In this document: piece by piece, positions 37,076-47,338 of the stretch
Layout of the letters: each line of letters opens with the position of its first letter
Numbering within the stretch: the first letter of the stretch is position 1
NCBI RefSeq assembly: GCF_038049925.1
Contig: NZ_CP145809.1
Coordinates: 2,886,599-2,950,598, forward strand
Reading direction: 5' to 3'
Source: Georgenia sp. M64
GTDB taxonomy: Bacteria > Actinomycetota > Actinomycetes > Actinomycetales > Actinomycetaceae
DNA: 64,000 bases
The notes under the pieces: generated by a model
What the model saw: only the letters and a program-made list of their open reading frames with translations
The model's database searches: none
What the model was told of the DNA's origin: nothing
Program-made: the position numbers and the translations under genes

Positions 37076-39307
37076 GTGCACACCTCGAAGCCGCAGCAGC
37101 CCGCCCGACGCCGCTCCGACCGTCCCGCCGGCTCGCAGCCCGCCGTCCCCGAAGCGAGCGCGGGCGCCTCCGAGACGCCGCCCGTCCCCGCCGCCGAGCA
37201 GGCACCTGCCTCTCCTCCCGAGCAGGCACCCGCCGGGGCGCAGCCGCCCGCCGCGCCCGGCCCTCACCCGCTCGCCGCGGCGCCCGCTCCCGTGCCGGCG
37301 CCGTACGCCCCGGTCGGACGCATCCCCGTGGTCGAGGTCTCCCCCGTCCTGGAGGACGGCCGGTGGCCGGCCAAGGCCACCGTGGGCGAGGCGTTCCCGG
37401 TCCGGGCGACCGTCTTCCGGGAGGGGCACGACGCGGTCGCGGCCACCGCGGTCCTCGTCGCGCCCGACGGCAGCGACCACTCCCGGGTCGCGATGCGCGA
37501 CGTCGCCCCCGGCCTCGACCGCTACGAGGCCTGGCTCGTCCCGGACGCGCCCGGTGACTGGGGCTTCCGGGTCGAGGGCTGGTCCGACCCGTACGCCACC
37601 TGGGCCCACGACGCCACGATCAAGGTCGACGCCGGCGTCGACGTCGGCCTCATGATGACCGAGGGGGCGCTGGTGCTCGGCCGGGCGGCCGAGGCCCCGG
37701 GCCTGGACGACGGCGCCCGCGCCGTCCTCACCGACGCCGTCGCCGCCCTGCGCGACGCGCGCCGGCCCCCCCAGGCGCGGATGGCCGCCGCGACGTCCCC
37801 CGACGTCCGCGCGGTGCTGGCCGCGCACCCCCTGCGGGAGATGGTCTCGCCGTCGGCCACGTACCCCGTCGTCGTGCACCGCGAGCGCGCCCTGTACGGG
37901 TCCTGGTACGAGATGTTCCCCCGGTCCGTCGGCGCGCACCTGGACAAGGAGACCGGCACCTGGACGCCGGGGACCCTGCGCACCGCCGCGGAGGACCTGC
38001 CGCGGATCGCCGGGATGGGGTTCGACGTCGTCTACCTCACCCCCGTCCACCCGATCGGCCTGACCAACCGCAAGGGCCGCAACAACACCCTGGGGGCGAC
38101 CGAGCAGGACCCGGGCTCGCCGTACGGGATCGGCTCGTGGGAGGGCGGGCACGACGCCATCCACCCGGACCTGGGCACGTTCGAGGACTTCGACGCCTTC
38201 GTCGGCCGGGCGCGGGAGCTGGGCATGGAGGTGGCCCTGGACATCGCCCTGCAGGCCTCGCCCGACCACCCGTGGGTGAGCGAGCACCCGGAGTGGTTCA
38301 CCACGCGGGCGGACGGCTCGATCGCCTACGCCGAGAACCCCCCGAAGAAGTACCAGGACATCTACCCGCTGAACTTCGACAACGACCCCGAGGGCATCTA
38401 CGTCGCGATCCGCGACATGCTCGACCTGTGGGTCGAGCACGGGGTCACCGCGTTCCGAGTGGACAACCCGCACACCAAGCCGCTGAGCTTCTGGCAGCGC
38501 CTGCTCGCGGAGTACCACGAGCGTCACCCCGAGGTGATCTTCCTCGCCGAGGCCTTCACCCGGCCGGCGATGATGCGCACGCTCGGCGCGATCGGCTTCC
38601 ACCAGTCGTACACGTACTTCACCTGGCGGACCCGCAAGGACGAGATCGGCGACTACCTGCTCGAGCTCGCCCGGGAGACCGACGCCCGCGTCCGGCCGAG
38701 CTTCTGGCCCACCACGCACGACATCCTCACGCCCTACATGCAGCAGGGCGGGGTCACCGCGTTCGCGATCCGGGCCGTCCTGGCGGCCACCGGCTCGCCC
38801 ACGTGGGGCATCTACTCCGGCTACGAGCTGGTCGAGCACGTCGCCCGGCCCGGCGCCGAGGAGCAGATCGACAACGAGAAGTACGAGCTCAAGGAGCGCG
38901 ACTTCGCGCGCGCCGGCGACCACGGCATCGCGACCCTGCTCACCGCCCTCAACCGGCTGCGCCGGGCGCACCCCGCCCTGCAGCGGCTGCGCAACGTCAC
39001 CGTCCACCCCACCAGCGACGACGGGATCCTGTGCTTCTCCAAGCACGTCCCCGCCGACCAGTCGCCCACCGGCACGGCGGACACGGTCGTCGTGGTCGTC
39101 AACCTCGACCCCTTCCTCACCCGCGAGGGCGTCGTCCACCTCGACCTCGCGGCCCTGGGCGTCACACCGGGCGGCGAGCCCGGCGCCCCCGCGATCGCGG
39201 TGAGCGACGAGCTGAGCGGCCAGACGTACTACTGGGGGCCCGACCCGTTCGTCCGGCTGGATCCGCACGCCCAGGTGGCCCACGTCCTGAGCGTGAGGCC
39301 GCTGTGA
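37076..39307 (+). CDS. glgE: alpha-1,4-glucan:maltose-1-phosphate maltosyltransferase GlgE
   Basis: A 743-residue GH13 enzyme that transfers maltosyl units from maltose-1-phosphate onto alpha-glucan. The nucleophile is D463 ([10 protein letters not shown]) and the acid E492 (LAEAFTRP). GlgE-specific segments such as [20 protein letters not shown] and [12 protein letters not shown] are all present. The first 80 residues are a Pro/Ala-rich extension not needed by the family. Its stop overlaps the treS start (GTGA), so both are coupled. Confidence 0.97.
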   Translation: MHTSKPQQPARRRSDRPAGSQPAVPEASAGASETPPVPAAEQAPASPPEQAPAGAQPPAAPGPHPLAAAPAPVPAPYAPVGRIPVVEVSPVLEDGRWPAKATVGEAFPVRATVFREGHDAVAATAVLVAPDGSDHSRVAMRDVAPGLDRYEAWLVPDAPGDWGFRVEGWSDPYATWAHDATIKVDAGVDVGLMMTEGALVLGRAAEAPGLDDGARAVLTDAVAALRDARRPPQARMAAATSPDVRAVLAAHPLREMVSPSATYPVVVHRERALYGSWYEMFPRSVGAHLDKETGTWTPGTLRTAAEDLPRIAGMGFDVVYLTPVHPIGLTNRKGRNNTLGATEQDPGSPYGIGSWEGGHDAIHPDLGTFEDFDAFVGRARELGMEVALDIALQASPDHPWVSEHPEWFTTRADGSIAYAENPPKKYQDIYPLNFDNDPEGIYVAIRDMLDLWVEHGVTAFRVDNPHTKPLSFWQRLLAEYHERHPEVIFLAEAFTRPAMMRTLGAIGFHQSYTYFTWRTRKDEIGDYLLELARETDARVRPSFWPTTHDILTPYMQQGGVTAFAIRAVLAATGSPTWGIYSGYELVEHVARPGAEEQIDNEKYELKERDFARAGDHGIATLLTALNRLRRAHPALQRLRNVTVHPTSDDGILCFSKHVPADQSPTGTADTVVVVVNLDPFLTREGVVHLDLAALGVTPGGEPGAPAIAVSDELSGQTYYWGPDPFVRLDPHAQVAHVLSVRPL

Positions 39308-41400
39308 CGGCGCAGACGGCCGCGGGTGCGGCCGTCCCCACCCAGACCGCCGTGCCCGCCCCCGAGGGGGCACTGCCCGCCCCGGTCGAGCCGGTCGCGG
39401 CGCTGCAGGACGGGCACCGGCCCGGCCTCTCCGAGGACCCGGAGTGGTACCGCACGGCGGTGTTCTACGAGGTGCTCCTGCGCGCGTTCGCCGACTCGCG
39501 CGGCTCCGGCACCGGTGACCTGCGCGGCCTCATCGACCGCCTGGACTACATCCAGTGGCTCGGTGTGGACTGCCTGTGGCTCCCGCCGTTCTACCCCTCG
39601 CCGCTGCGCGACGGCGGGTACGACGTCTCCGACTACACCTCCGTGGCGGCCGAGTACGGCACCATCGAGGACTTCGAGGAGCTGATGCGCGAGGCACACG
39701 CCCGCGGCATCCGCGTCATCGTCGACCTCGTCATGAACCACACGAGCGACCAGCACCCGTGGTTCCAGTCCTCGCGGTCCAACCCCGACGGGCCCTACGG
39801 CGACTTCTACGTCTGGTCCGACACCACCGAGCGCTACGAGGACGCCCGGATCATCTTCGTCGACACCGAGACGTCGAACTGGACGTTCGACCCGGTGCGC
39901 CGGCAGTACTTCTGGCACCGGTTCTTCTCCCACCAGCCGGACCTCAACTTCGAGAACCCCAAGGTCCGCGACGCGATGTTCGACGTCGTGCGCTTCTGGT
40001 GCCAGGTGGGGGTGGACGGGTTCCGGCTCGACGCCGTGCCCTACCTCTTCGAGGAGGAGGGGACGAACTGCGAGAACCTGCCCCGCACCCACGAGTTCCT
40101 CGCGGACCTGCGCGCGATGGTCGACGCCGAGTTCCCCGGCGTCGTCATGCTCGCCGAGGCCAACCAGTGGCCCGAGGACGTGGTGGAGTACTACGGGAGC
40201 GAGGAGCGGCCCGAGTGCCACATGTGCTTCCACTTCCCCGTCATGCCCCGCCTCTACTTCTCGCTGCGCGAGCAGCGGGCGAGCGCGATCCGGGACATCC
40301 TCGCCGACACCCCGCCCATCCCCGCGGGGGCGCAGTGGGGGACGTTCCTGCGCAACCACGACGAGCTCACGCTGGAGATGGTCTCCACCGAGGAGCGCGC
40401 CGCCATGTACGGCTGGTACGCCGAGGACCCGCGCATGCGGGCCAACGTCGGCATCCGGCGCCGGCTCGCTCCGCTCCTGGGCAACTCCCGGGCCGAGATC
40501 GAGCTCTCCCACGCGCTCCTGCTGTCCCTGCCCGGCTCGCCGTGCCTGTACTACGGCGACGAGATCGGCATGGGTGACAACATCTGGCTCCCGGACCGTG
40601 ACGCGGTGCGCACCCCGATGCAGTGGACCCCGGACCGCAACGCCGGCTTCTCCACCGCGGACCCGGGCAAGCTCTACCTGCCGGTCGTGCAGTCCCTCGT
40701 CAACCACTACGCGGCGGTCAACGTCGAGGCGCAGATCGCCCAGAAGACGTCGCTGCTGCACTGGGTCCGGGGCATCCTCGACGTGCGGCGCCAGCACCCC
40801 GTGTTCGGCAACGGCGACTTCGTCCCGCTGCGGGTGGACAACGACGCGGTCCTGGCCTTCACCCGCTCGAACGGGCACGAGACCGTGCTCTGCGTGATGA
40901 ACATGGCCAACACCGCCCGCTCGACGACCGTGCGCATGCCCGACCACGCCGGCCACCACCTCACCGACGTCTTCGGCGGGGCGCGGTTCCCGGCGGTGTC
41001 CGCCGACGGCACGGTCACCTTCACCCTGGGCTCGCGCGACTTCTTCTGGCTCGTCGTCACCCGCCCGGAGGAGGCGGTGACCGCGCCCATGGGCGGCCTG
41101 CCCGCGCACGTGCGCCCGGCGCCCGGCGAGGGTGAGGAGCACCACCGCGCGGAGCCGTACCACGTCACCCCGGACGGCACCGGCCCCCGCGCCCCCGTCC
41201 TGCCGCACGACCACCGGCCGCCCACGCCGCCGGCCGGGATGCCCGCGCTCACCGCACCCGCGGCCGGCCACGGGCCCGCCGGCCCGCGACCCACCGACGA
41301 CCCTGCGACCGTCGCGCCGCCCATCGGGGGCGCCGGCCCCGCCGCGGCCGCGCCCCGGCTCTCCGACCCCAGTGCCGCGACCCCGGAGGGGACGGCATGA
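39304..41400 (+). CDS. treS: trehalose synthase TreS
   Basis: A 698-residue GH13 enzyme that interconverts trehalose and maltose. The nucleophile is D243 (FRLDAVPYL) and the acid E285 ([11 protein letters not shown]). The canonical protein ends near residue 590; about 110 further residues are Pro/Ala/Gly-rich and disordered-looking. In many actinobacteria TreS is fused to maltokinase at this point, so the tail may be a relic linker or a docking segment. Its stop overlaps the mak start (ATGA). Confidence 0.96.
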   Translation: MTAQTAAGAAVPTQTAVPAPEGALPAPVEPVAALQDGHRPGLSEDPEWYRTAVFYEVLLRAFADSRGSGTGDLRGLIDRLDYIQWLGVDCLWLPPFYPSPLRDGGYDVSDYTSVAAEYGTIEDFEELMREAHARGIRVIVDLVMNHTSDQHPWFQSSRSNPDGPYGDFYVWSDTTERYEDARIIFVDTETSNWTFDPVRRQYFWHRFFSHQPDLNFENPKVRDAMFDVVRFWCQVGVDGFRLDAVPYLFEEEGTNCENLPRTHEFLADLRAMVDAEFPGVVMLAEANQWPEDVVEYYGSEERPECHMCFHFPVMPRLYFSLREQRASAIRDILADTPPIPAGAQWGTFLRNHDELTLEMVSTEERAAMYGWYAEDPRMRANVGIRRRLAPLLGNSRAEIELSHALLLSLPGSPCLYYGDEIGMGDNIWLPDRDAVRTPMQWTPDRNAGFSTADPGKLYLPVVQSLVNHYAAVNVEAQIAQKTSLLHWVRGILDVRRQHPVFGNGDFVPLRVDNDAVLAFTRSNGHETVLCVMNMANTARSTTVRMPDHAGHHLTDVFGGARFPAVSADGTVTFTLGSRDFFWLVVTRPEEAVTAPMGGLPAHVRPAPGEGEEHHRAEPYHVTPDGTGPRAPVLPHDHRPPTPPAGMPALTAPAAGHGPAGPRPTDDPATVAPPIGGAGPAAAAPRLSDPSAATPEGTA

Positions 41401-42761
41401 GCATCCTCGACGCCGAGCTCCTCGGCGCCCTCGGCCCGTGGCTCGCCGGGCGGCGGTGGTACACCGGCAAGGGCCGCGAGCCCCGCCTGACAGCGGTCTC
41501 CGGCCTGCGCCTGGACGAGGCGTCGGAGACGTGGCTGGTGCGCGACGACGCCGGCCCCGAGCCGGTGCTCTACCAGGTCCCGCTCACGCGCCACCCGGGC
41601 CCGGTCGCCGGGCTCGAGGGCGCGCTCGTGGCCACCGGGCCCGCCGGCTGGGTCTACGACGGCTGCCAGGACCCCGACGGCGCCGCCGCCCTCCTCCGGG
41701 CCATCACCGAGGAACGTCGGCTCGACCCGGTCGACGGCCGCGGGACGGGCACCGGGCACCGCGCGGGAGCGGCCCCCGTGCCCACGGGCTCGCGGGTGCT
41801 CAGCGGCGAGCAGTCCAACACCTCGGTCATCTACGACGTCGCCGACGGCGAGCCCGTCATCCTCAAGGTCTTCCGAGTCCTGCACCCCGGGTACAACCCC
41901 GACGTCGAGGTCCAGCAGGCGCTCGCCTCGGCCGGGTCCACCCGCGTCCCCCGCCCGGTGGGCGACCTCGTCGGTCGCTGGCCGGGCCGCGACGCCGGTC
42001 CGCCCGACGCGGTGACCGGCGCCGGCGAGACCCTGGTCGAGGGCCACCTGGCCCTGGCCCAGGAGTTCCTGCCCGGGGTCGAGGACGCCTGGCGCGTCGC
42101 GCTGCGCGCGGCGACCGCGGGCGAGGACTTCACCGACCGGGCCCGCGCCCTCGGCGAGGCCACCGCCGAGGTCCACGCGGTCCTCGCCCGGGTGCTGCCC
42201 ACCCGCGCGGCCGACGACGCCGCCCGCGCGGCCACGCTGCGCGGCTGGCAGGGTCGCCAGGGCGACGCCGTCGCCCACGTCCCGGCGCTCGCGGACCGGG
42301 CCGACGAGATCGACGCCGTGCTGCGCGCCGGGGCGGGCGCGCCGTGGCCGCGGCTGCAGCGGGTGCACGGCGACTTCCACCTCGGGCAGGTCCTCGACGT
42401 CCCCGGCCGGGGCTGGGTCCTCCTGGACTTCGAGGGCGAGCCCCTGCGTCCCCTCGCCGGGCGCACCGAGCCGGACCTCCCCCAGCGCGACGTCGCCGGG
42501 ATGCTGCGGTCGTTCGACTACGCCGCGGCCTCCGCCGCGGGCGCCCCGGCCGGCTGGGCCACCGCCGCGCGGGAGGCGTTCCTCGACGGCTACGCCGTGG
42601 CGTCGGGCGGTGACCCCCGGGCCGACGCCGAGCTGCTGCGCGCCCTGGAGCTGGACAAGGCGCTGTACGAGGCGGTCTACGAGGCGCGCAACCGGCCCGA
42701 CTGGCTGCCCATCCCGTTGGCGGGGATCGAGCGGATCCTCACCGGCGCCGCCGGCACGTGA
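41397..42761 (+). CDS. mak: maltokinase
   Basis: A 454-residue kinase that phosphorylates maltose to maltose-1-phosphate, the GlgE donor. An N-terminal cap domain ([12 protein letters not shown]) precedes a kinase-like fold with the brace motif [11 protein letters not shown], the catalytic [10 protein letters not shown] and the metal-binding LLDFEGEP. It is translationally coupled to treS, completing trehalose to maltose to maltose-1-phosphate to glucan. Confidence 0.95.
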   Translation: MSILDAELLGALGPWLAGRRWYTGKGREPRLTAVSGLRLDEASETWLVRDDAGPEPVLYQVPLTRHPGPVAGLEGALVATGPAGWVYDGCQDPDGAAALLRAITEERRLDPVDGRGTGTGHRAGAAPVPTGSRVLSGEQSNTSVIYDVADGEPVILKVFRVLHPGYNPDVEVQQALASAGSTRVPRPVGDLVGRWPGRDAGPPDAVTGAGETLVEGHLALAQEFLPGVEDAWRVALRAATAGEDFTDRARALGEATAEVHAVLARVLPTRAADDAARAATLRGWQGRQGDAVAHVPALADRADEIDAVLRAGAGAPWPRLQRVHGDFHLGQVLDVPGRGWVLLDFEGEPLRPLAGRTEPDLPQRDVAGMLRSFDYAAASAAGAPAGWATAAREAFLDGYAVASGGDPRADAELLRALELDKALYEAVYEARNRPDWLPIPLAGIERILTGAAGT

Positions 42762-42839
42762 CCCACCACCCCCGCCGACCTCTCGGCCGCCGGGGCCACA
42801 GACCGCGCGAGCGGCACCCTGATGGGAGAGAGTTGACCC

Positions 42840-45032
42840 ATGGATCGTGAAACCAGACCGCCCGCCCGCCCGGTCGACGCCGGCGTCCTGCACGAGGTCG
42901 CCTACGGCAGCTACCACGACCCGCACTCGGTGCTCGGCGCCCACGTCGGGGACGGCGCGGTCACCGTGCGCACCGTGCGTCACCTCGCCGACGCCGTCGC
43001 CGTCGTCACCGCCCACGACGTGTACGAGGCCCACCACGAGCACGACGGCGTGTGGGTGGCCGTGCTGCCCGGGACGACGGTCCCGGACTACCGCGTCCGG
43101 GTCACCTACGGCGCCACCACCACGACCGTGGACGACCCCTACCGCTACCTGCCCACCCTGGGCGAGCTCGACCAGCACCTCATCACCGAGGGCCGGCACG
43201 AGGAGCTGTGGAACGTCCTGGGAGCGCACGTGCGCCGCTACCCCGGCGAGCTCGGCGACGTCACCGGGGTCAGCTTCGCGGTGTGGGCGCCCAACGCCCG
43301 GGCCGTGCGCGTCGTCGGCGACTTCAACTCGTGGAACGGCGCCGGCACGGCGATGCGCTCCCTCGGCGGCTCGGGGATCTGGGAGCTGTTCGTGCCCGGG
43401 ATCGGTGCCGGCGAGCGCTACAAGTTCGAGATCGGCTACCGCGACGGCTCCTGGCACCAGAAGGCCGACCCGATGGCCCGCTACGCCGAGGTGCCGCCCG
43501 CGACCGCGTCCGTGGTGACCGAGTCCTCCTACACCTGGTCCGACGACGCGTGGATGACCCGCCGCGCCACCACGAACCCCCACACCGGGCCGATGAGCGT
43601 CTACGAGGTGCACGCCGCGTCGTGGCGGCCGGGACTGTCCTACCGTGAGCTCGCCGACGAGCTCATCGAGTACGTGACAACCCTCGGCTTCACGCACGTG
43701 GAGTTCATGCCCGTCGCCGAGCACCCGTTCGGCGGGTCGTGGGGCTACCAGGTCACCGGCTACTACGCCCCCACGTCCCGGCTGGGCACGCCGGACGACT
43801 TCCGCCACCTCGTCGACCGCCTCCACCAGGCCGGCATCGGCGTCATCGTGGACTGGGTCCCCGCCCACTTCCCCAAGGACGCGTGGGCCCTCGCCCGGTT
43901 CGACGGGACGGCCCTGTACGAGGACCCGGATCCGTTGCGCGGGGACCACCCCGACTGGGGCACCCACATCTTCAACTTCGGTCGGCGCGAGGTCCGCAAC
44001 TTCCTCGTGGCCAACGCCCTGTACTGGCTCGAGGAGTTCCACGTCGACGGTCTGCGCGTCGACGCCGTCGCCTCGATGCTCTACCTCGACTACTCCCGCA
44101 AGCCCGGGCAGTGGCGGCCCAACGCCCGCGGCGGGCGGGAGAACCTCGAGGCCATCAGCTTCCTCCAGGAGACCACCGCCACGGCGTACAAGAGGGTCCC
44201 CGGCATCGTCATGATCGCCGAGGAGTCCACCGCGTGGCCCGGCGTGACGGCCGAGACCTCCCGCGGCGGGCTCGGGTTCGGCCTCAAGTGGAACATGGGG
44301 TGGATGAACGACACCCTGCGCTACGTCGCGGAGGAGCCGATCAACCGGCGCTACCACCACGGCGAGCTGACGTTCTCCCTCGTCTACGCCTTCTCCGAGC
44401 AGTTCGTCCTGCCGATCAGTCACGACGAGGTCGTCCACGGCAAGGGGTCCCTCCTGTCGAAGATGCCGGGCGACTACTGGCAGCAGCTGGCCAACGTCCG
44501 GGCGCTGCTGTCCTACCAGTGGGCCCACCCCGGCAAGCAGCTGCTCTTCATGGGCCAGGAGTTCGCCCAGGGCGCCGAGTGGGACGAGAGCCGCGGCCTG
44601 GACTGGTGGCACATGGACGTCCCCCAGCACCAGGGGGTCGCCCGGCTCGTGGCGAGTCTCAACGAGGTCTACCGCGCGCACCCGGCGATGTGGTCCGAGG
44701 ACTTCTCGCACCGCGGCTTCGAGTGGATCGAGAGCACGGACGGGGACCACAACCTCATCTCCTTCGTCCGTCGCAGCGCCGACGGCGAGGACCTCGTGGT
44801 CTGCATCGTCAACTTCGCCGGCACCCCGCACGAGGGGTTCCGCACCGGGCTGCCGCACGGTGGCGACTGGGTGGAGGTCCTCAACTCCGACGACGAGGCC
44901 TACGGCGGCTCCGGCGTCCTCAACCCGGGCACCCTGCACGCCGAGGAGGTCAGCTGGAACGGCCGGCAGCACTCGGTCGCGCTGCGTGTGCCGCCGCTCG
45001 GCGCGGTCTGGCTGGTCCCGGCCGGGCGCTGA
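42840..45032 (+). CDS. glgB: 1,4-alpha-glucan branching enzyme GlgB
   Basis: A 730-residue GH13 branching enzyme with two N-terminal beta-sandwich modules and a catalytic barrel. The nucleophile is D408 ([10 protein letters not shown]) and the acid E461 (AEESTAWPG). [14 protein letters not shown] and [12 protein letters not shown] are typical. ATG at 42840 follows mak by 78 bases, with GGGAGAGAG upstream. It branches the linear glucan extended by GlgE. Confidence 0.97.
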   Translation: MDRETRPPARPVDAGVLHEVAYGSYHDPHSVLGAHVGDGAVTVRTVRHLADAVAVVTAHDVYEAHHEHDGVWVAVLPGTTVPDYRVRVTYGATTTTVDDPYRYLPTLGELDQHLITEGRHEELWNVLGAHVRRYPGELGDVTGVSFAVWAPNARAVRVVGDFNSWNGAGTAMRSLGGSGIWELFVPGIGAGERYKFEIGYRDGSWHQKADPMARYAEVPPATASVVTESSYTWSDDAWMTRRATTNPHTGPMSVYEVHAASWRPGLSYRELADELIEYVTTLGFTHVEFMPVAEHPFGGSWGYQVTGYYAPTSRLGTPDDFRHLVDRLHQAGIGVIVDWVPAHFPKDAWALARFDGTALYEDPDPLRGDHPDWGTHIFNFGRREVRNFLVANALYWLEEFHVDGLRVDAVASMLYLDYSRKPGQWRPNARGGRENLEAISFLQETTATAYKRVPGIVMIAEESTAWPGVTAETSRGGLGFGLKWNMGWMNDTLRYVAEEPINRRYHHGELTFSLVYAFSEQFVLPISHDEVVHGKGSLLSKMPGDYWQQLANVRALLSYQWAHPGKQLLFMGQEFAQGAEWDESRGLDWWHMDVPQHQGVARLVASLNEVYRAHPAMWSEDFSHRGFEWIESTDGDHNLISFVRRSADGEDLVVCIVNFAGTPHEGFRTGLPHGGDWVEVLNSDDEAYGGSGVLNPGTLHAEEVSWNGRQHSVALRVPPLGAVWLVPAGR

Positions 45033-45040
45033 CGAGCGTA

Positions 45041-45255
45041 GGAGCGTCACAGGGGCCGGTCCTCACGACCGCAGCAGCGGCACAGGGCCGGCCCCCACGC
45101 ACACGATGTGACGCTGTGGCGACGCCCGAGCACCTCGCGGCCGCAACAGCGTCACAGGGCCGGCCCTCGCGCACCCGATGTGACGCTCCTGCGACGCGCG
45201 CCGACCGGACACGGTCGCTGCAACTCCTCAGATCGAGGTGTTGCAGCGACCGTGT
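45041..45255. repeat. intergenic repeat cluster with long hairpin
   Basis: Inverted pairs are GGAGCGTCACA (45041) with TGTGACGCTCC (45179), and TGTGACGCTGT (45107) with ACAGCGTCACA (45146). The intervening sequence contains repeated CACAGGGCCGGCCC blocks, giving about two copies of one element. A separate 16-base perfect stem, ACACGGTCGCTGCAAC, at 45209-45224 and 45240-45255 encloses an inner CCTC/GAGG stem. The region lies between convergent glgB and the thioredoxin-like gene and may terminate both. Confidence 0.75.
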
Positions 45256-45289
45256 GAACCCGCGGTCCCGGGCCCTTCATCAATCCTGA

Positions 45290-46243
45290 TCAGTACAGAG
45301 CGCTCGCCAGGCTGCGACGTGCGGGGGCGACGTCCGGGTGCGCCAGACCGGCGATCTCGAACAGGTCCACGAGGCGCTGCCTCACCCGCTCCCGCTCGTC
45401 CCCGGCTGTGACGCGCACGGTGGCGAGGAGCCGCGCGAATGCCGCACCGAAGTCGCCGACGGCCGCCTCGACGTCCGCCGCGGTCAGTGCCGCGTCGACG
45501 TCGCCGGCACCGCCGGCGTCCGCGACGGCGAGCGCCTGCGCCGCGTCGGCCGCGTCCGCCCGCTGGAGCAGCTGGACCTGCAGCATCGCCGCGTGCGCCT
45601 CCGCGTCACCCGGGTTCTCCTTGAGGGCCCGTCGGTAGGCGTCCTCCGCAGCGGCCAGGTCCCCGCGCTCCAGGGCCTCCATCGCCTCCGCGTGCAGCGG
45701 CGGCAGCGGCGGCTCCTCCGGCTCCGGGAGCGGTTCCTCCTCGGCGGCCAGCACACCGGTCACGCCGTTCTCGGCGGCGAGCCGCAGGACCTCGTCGAGG
45801 ACCTGGCGCAGCTGCTCGGCGGGGTAGAGACCCTGGAACAGCGGGATGGGCTGGCCGGCGACGACGGCCGCCACGGTGGGGACCGACTGGACCTGCAGCG
45901 CGGCCGCGATCTGCGGGGCCGCGTCGACGTCGGCCTTCGCCAGCTGGAAGCGCCCGCCGTACTCGCGGGCGAGGCCCTCGAGGACCTCCGTGAGCTGTGC
46001 ACTCGCGGCGGACCGGGGCGACCACAGCTCGAGCACGACCGGGACCTGCGAGGAGAGCTGGACGAGGGCGCCGAACGTCTGCTCGGTCACGTCGGTGACC
46101 AGTGGCCCGGGAACTGTCGCGCCGGGGGCGCCCGGGGCAGGTGCGCCGGGAGCGGCACCCGGCGCACCACCGGGTGAAGGGGCGCGGAGCGTGGACAGGT
46201 CCACGGCACCGGCGAGGTTCATCCGCGGCATGGGCTGGCTCAT
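45290..46243 (-). CDS. thioredoxin-fold/TPR protein without active-site cysteines (CnoX-like)
   Basis: A 317-residue protein. A thioredoxin-like domain spans about 55-160, but where CxxC should be it has SPRS (ELWSPRSAAS), so it cannot do dithiol chemistry. TPR-type helices follow (AEAMEALERGDLAAAEDAYRRAL). This form matches YbbN/CnoX co-chaperones, which hold substrates for chaperonin or DnaK. The first 45 residues are Pro/Gly/Ala-rich. A thioredoxin-like gene beside glgB is also known in mycobacteria. Confidence 0.85.
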   Translation of the reverse strand: MSQPMPRMNLAGAVDLSTLRAPSPGGAPGAAPGAPAPGAPGATVPGPLVTDVTEQTFGALVQLSSQVPVVLELWSPRSAASAQLTEVLEGLAREYGGRFQLAKADVDAAPQIAAALQVQSVPTVAAVVAGQPIPLFQGLYPAEQLRQVLDEVLRLAAENGVTGVLAAEEEPLPEPEEPPLPPLHAEAMEALERGDLAAAEDAYRRALKENPGDAEAHAAMLQVQLLQRADAADAAQALAVADAGGAGDVDAALTAADVEAAVGDFGAAFARLLATVRVTAGDERERVRQRLVDLFEIAGLAHPDVAPARRSLASALY

Positions 46244-46300
46244 GGGTGGTTCCTTCGTTCGTCCGTCATCGTGCTCGTGCCGCTGTGCGGCGCGGTCGGG

Positions 46301-47338
46301 TCAGCCCTCGGGCTCCTCGGCAGGCGCAGCGGCGTCGTCCCTGGTCACCTCGGACAGGACGGTGTTCGCGCCCAGCGCCCGGATCGTCTGGTCCTCGGCG
46401 TCGGCCGGCGGGACGTAGAACGCCAGCAGCACGAGCGAGGTGCCGGTGACCGTGCCTCGCACCTCGGCGTCCTCCCCCAGCAGCCGGCCGAGGGCGCCAC
46501 CGGCGGTGACGGTCGCCCCGGCCACGGTCTTGCGGATCGTGGTGGCCGTGGTGATCTCGCCCATGACGATCGCACCCCCGTCGGCCGTGGCCAGCGCCAC
46601 CGGGCCGTCGTCGCCGGCCTCGGCGCCGAGGGTCGCCTCACCACCCGCCTCGACGGCGTCGTCCAGCCCGGTGACCCCCTCGCGCACGCTCGTCGCGAAC
46701 GGGTCCTCGGCGAAGAGGTCCGCCGCCTCGCCCTCGGGGTCGGTCAGTGCCTCGGCGTAGCGGTCGACGACCTCCGCCGGCGCGGCCACGAGGCCGGTGG
46801 CGTCGTTGGGCACCTGCGCCGAGCCGGTGTCCGGGTGCACCAGGGCGGGCGTCTCGATCCCGGGGAACAGCTCGACCCAGCCCCACAGCGCGAACTGCTG
46901 CCGGGCGCTGCCCTGGGTCAGCGCCATGAGCAGCGGCAGGTTCGCCCCCTCGGGCACCTGCGTGATGACCATCGCGGTGCGAGGGAACTCCGTGGTCGCG
47001 GCGACCGCCTCCACCTGCGGCTCGGTCGTCAGCGGCCCGGGGGCAGCGTCGCCGTCGGTCTCCTCGGCCAGCCGGTACTCGGCCTGGCGGATGTCCCGGG
47101 CGGGGCCGATGACGCGCGAGGACATCGCCTCGACGTCCTGCGCCTCGTCCCCCGCCGCCAGGGCGTCGGCGACCTCCTGGAGGATGCGCTCGGTGCGCGC
47201 CGCGTCGAGGACCGGGGCGGGCGTCTCGGCCACGGGGTCCGGCTCCGGCTGGGGCAGCTCCGCCGGGGCGCACCCCGCGAGCAGGGCGACGACGACGGCG
47301 CCGCCGGCCACGGCGCGCCGGTGCGTGATGCGCCTCAT
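46301..47338 (-). CDS. putative lipoprotein
   Basis: A 345-residue exported protein. The lipobox LLAGC follows a hydrophobic signal, so it should be lipidated and held outside the membrane. The rest is acidic, with no catalytic motif that I recognise. ATG at 47338 overlaps the stop of the upstream membrane-protein gene (ATGA), so the two are coupled and probably interact. Function unknown. Confidence 0.8.
   Translation of the reverse strand: MRRITHRRAVAGGAVVVALLAGCAPAELPQPEPDPVAETPAPVLDAARTERILQEVADALAAGDEAQDVEAMSSRVIGPARDIRQAEYRLAEETDGDAAPGPLTTEPQVEAVAATTEFPRTAMVITQVPEGANLPLLMALTQGSARQQFALWGWVELFPGIETPALVHPDTGSAQVPNDATGLVAAPAEVVDRYAEALTDPEGEAADLFAEDPFATSVREGVTGLDDAVEAGGEATLGAEAGDDGPVALATADGGAIVMGEITTATTIRKTVAGATVTAGGALGRLLGEDAEVRGTVTGTSLVLLAFYVPPADAEDQTIRALGANTVLSEVTRDDAAAPAEEPEG

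Noticed and set aside
37522-37983. Minus-strand frame opposite glgE
   Set aside because: No motif or ribosome site, and it lies fully inside a certain gene.
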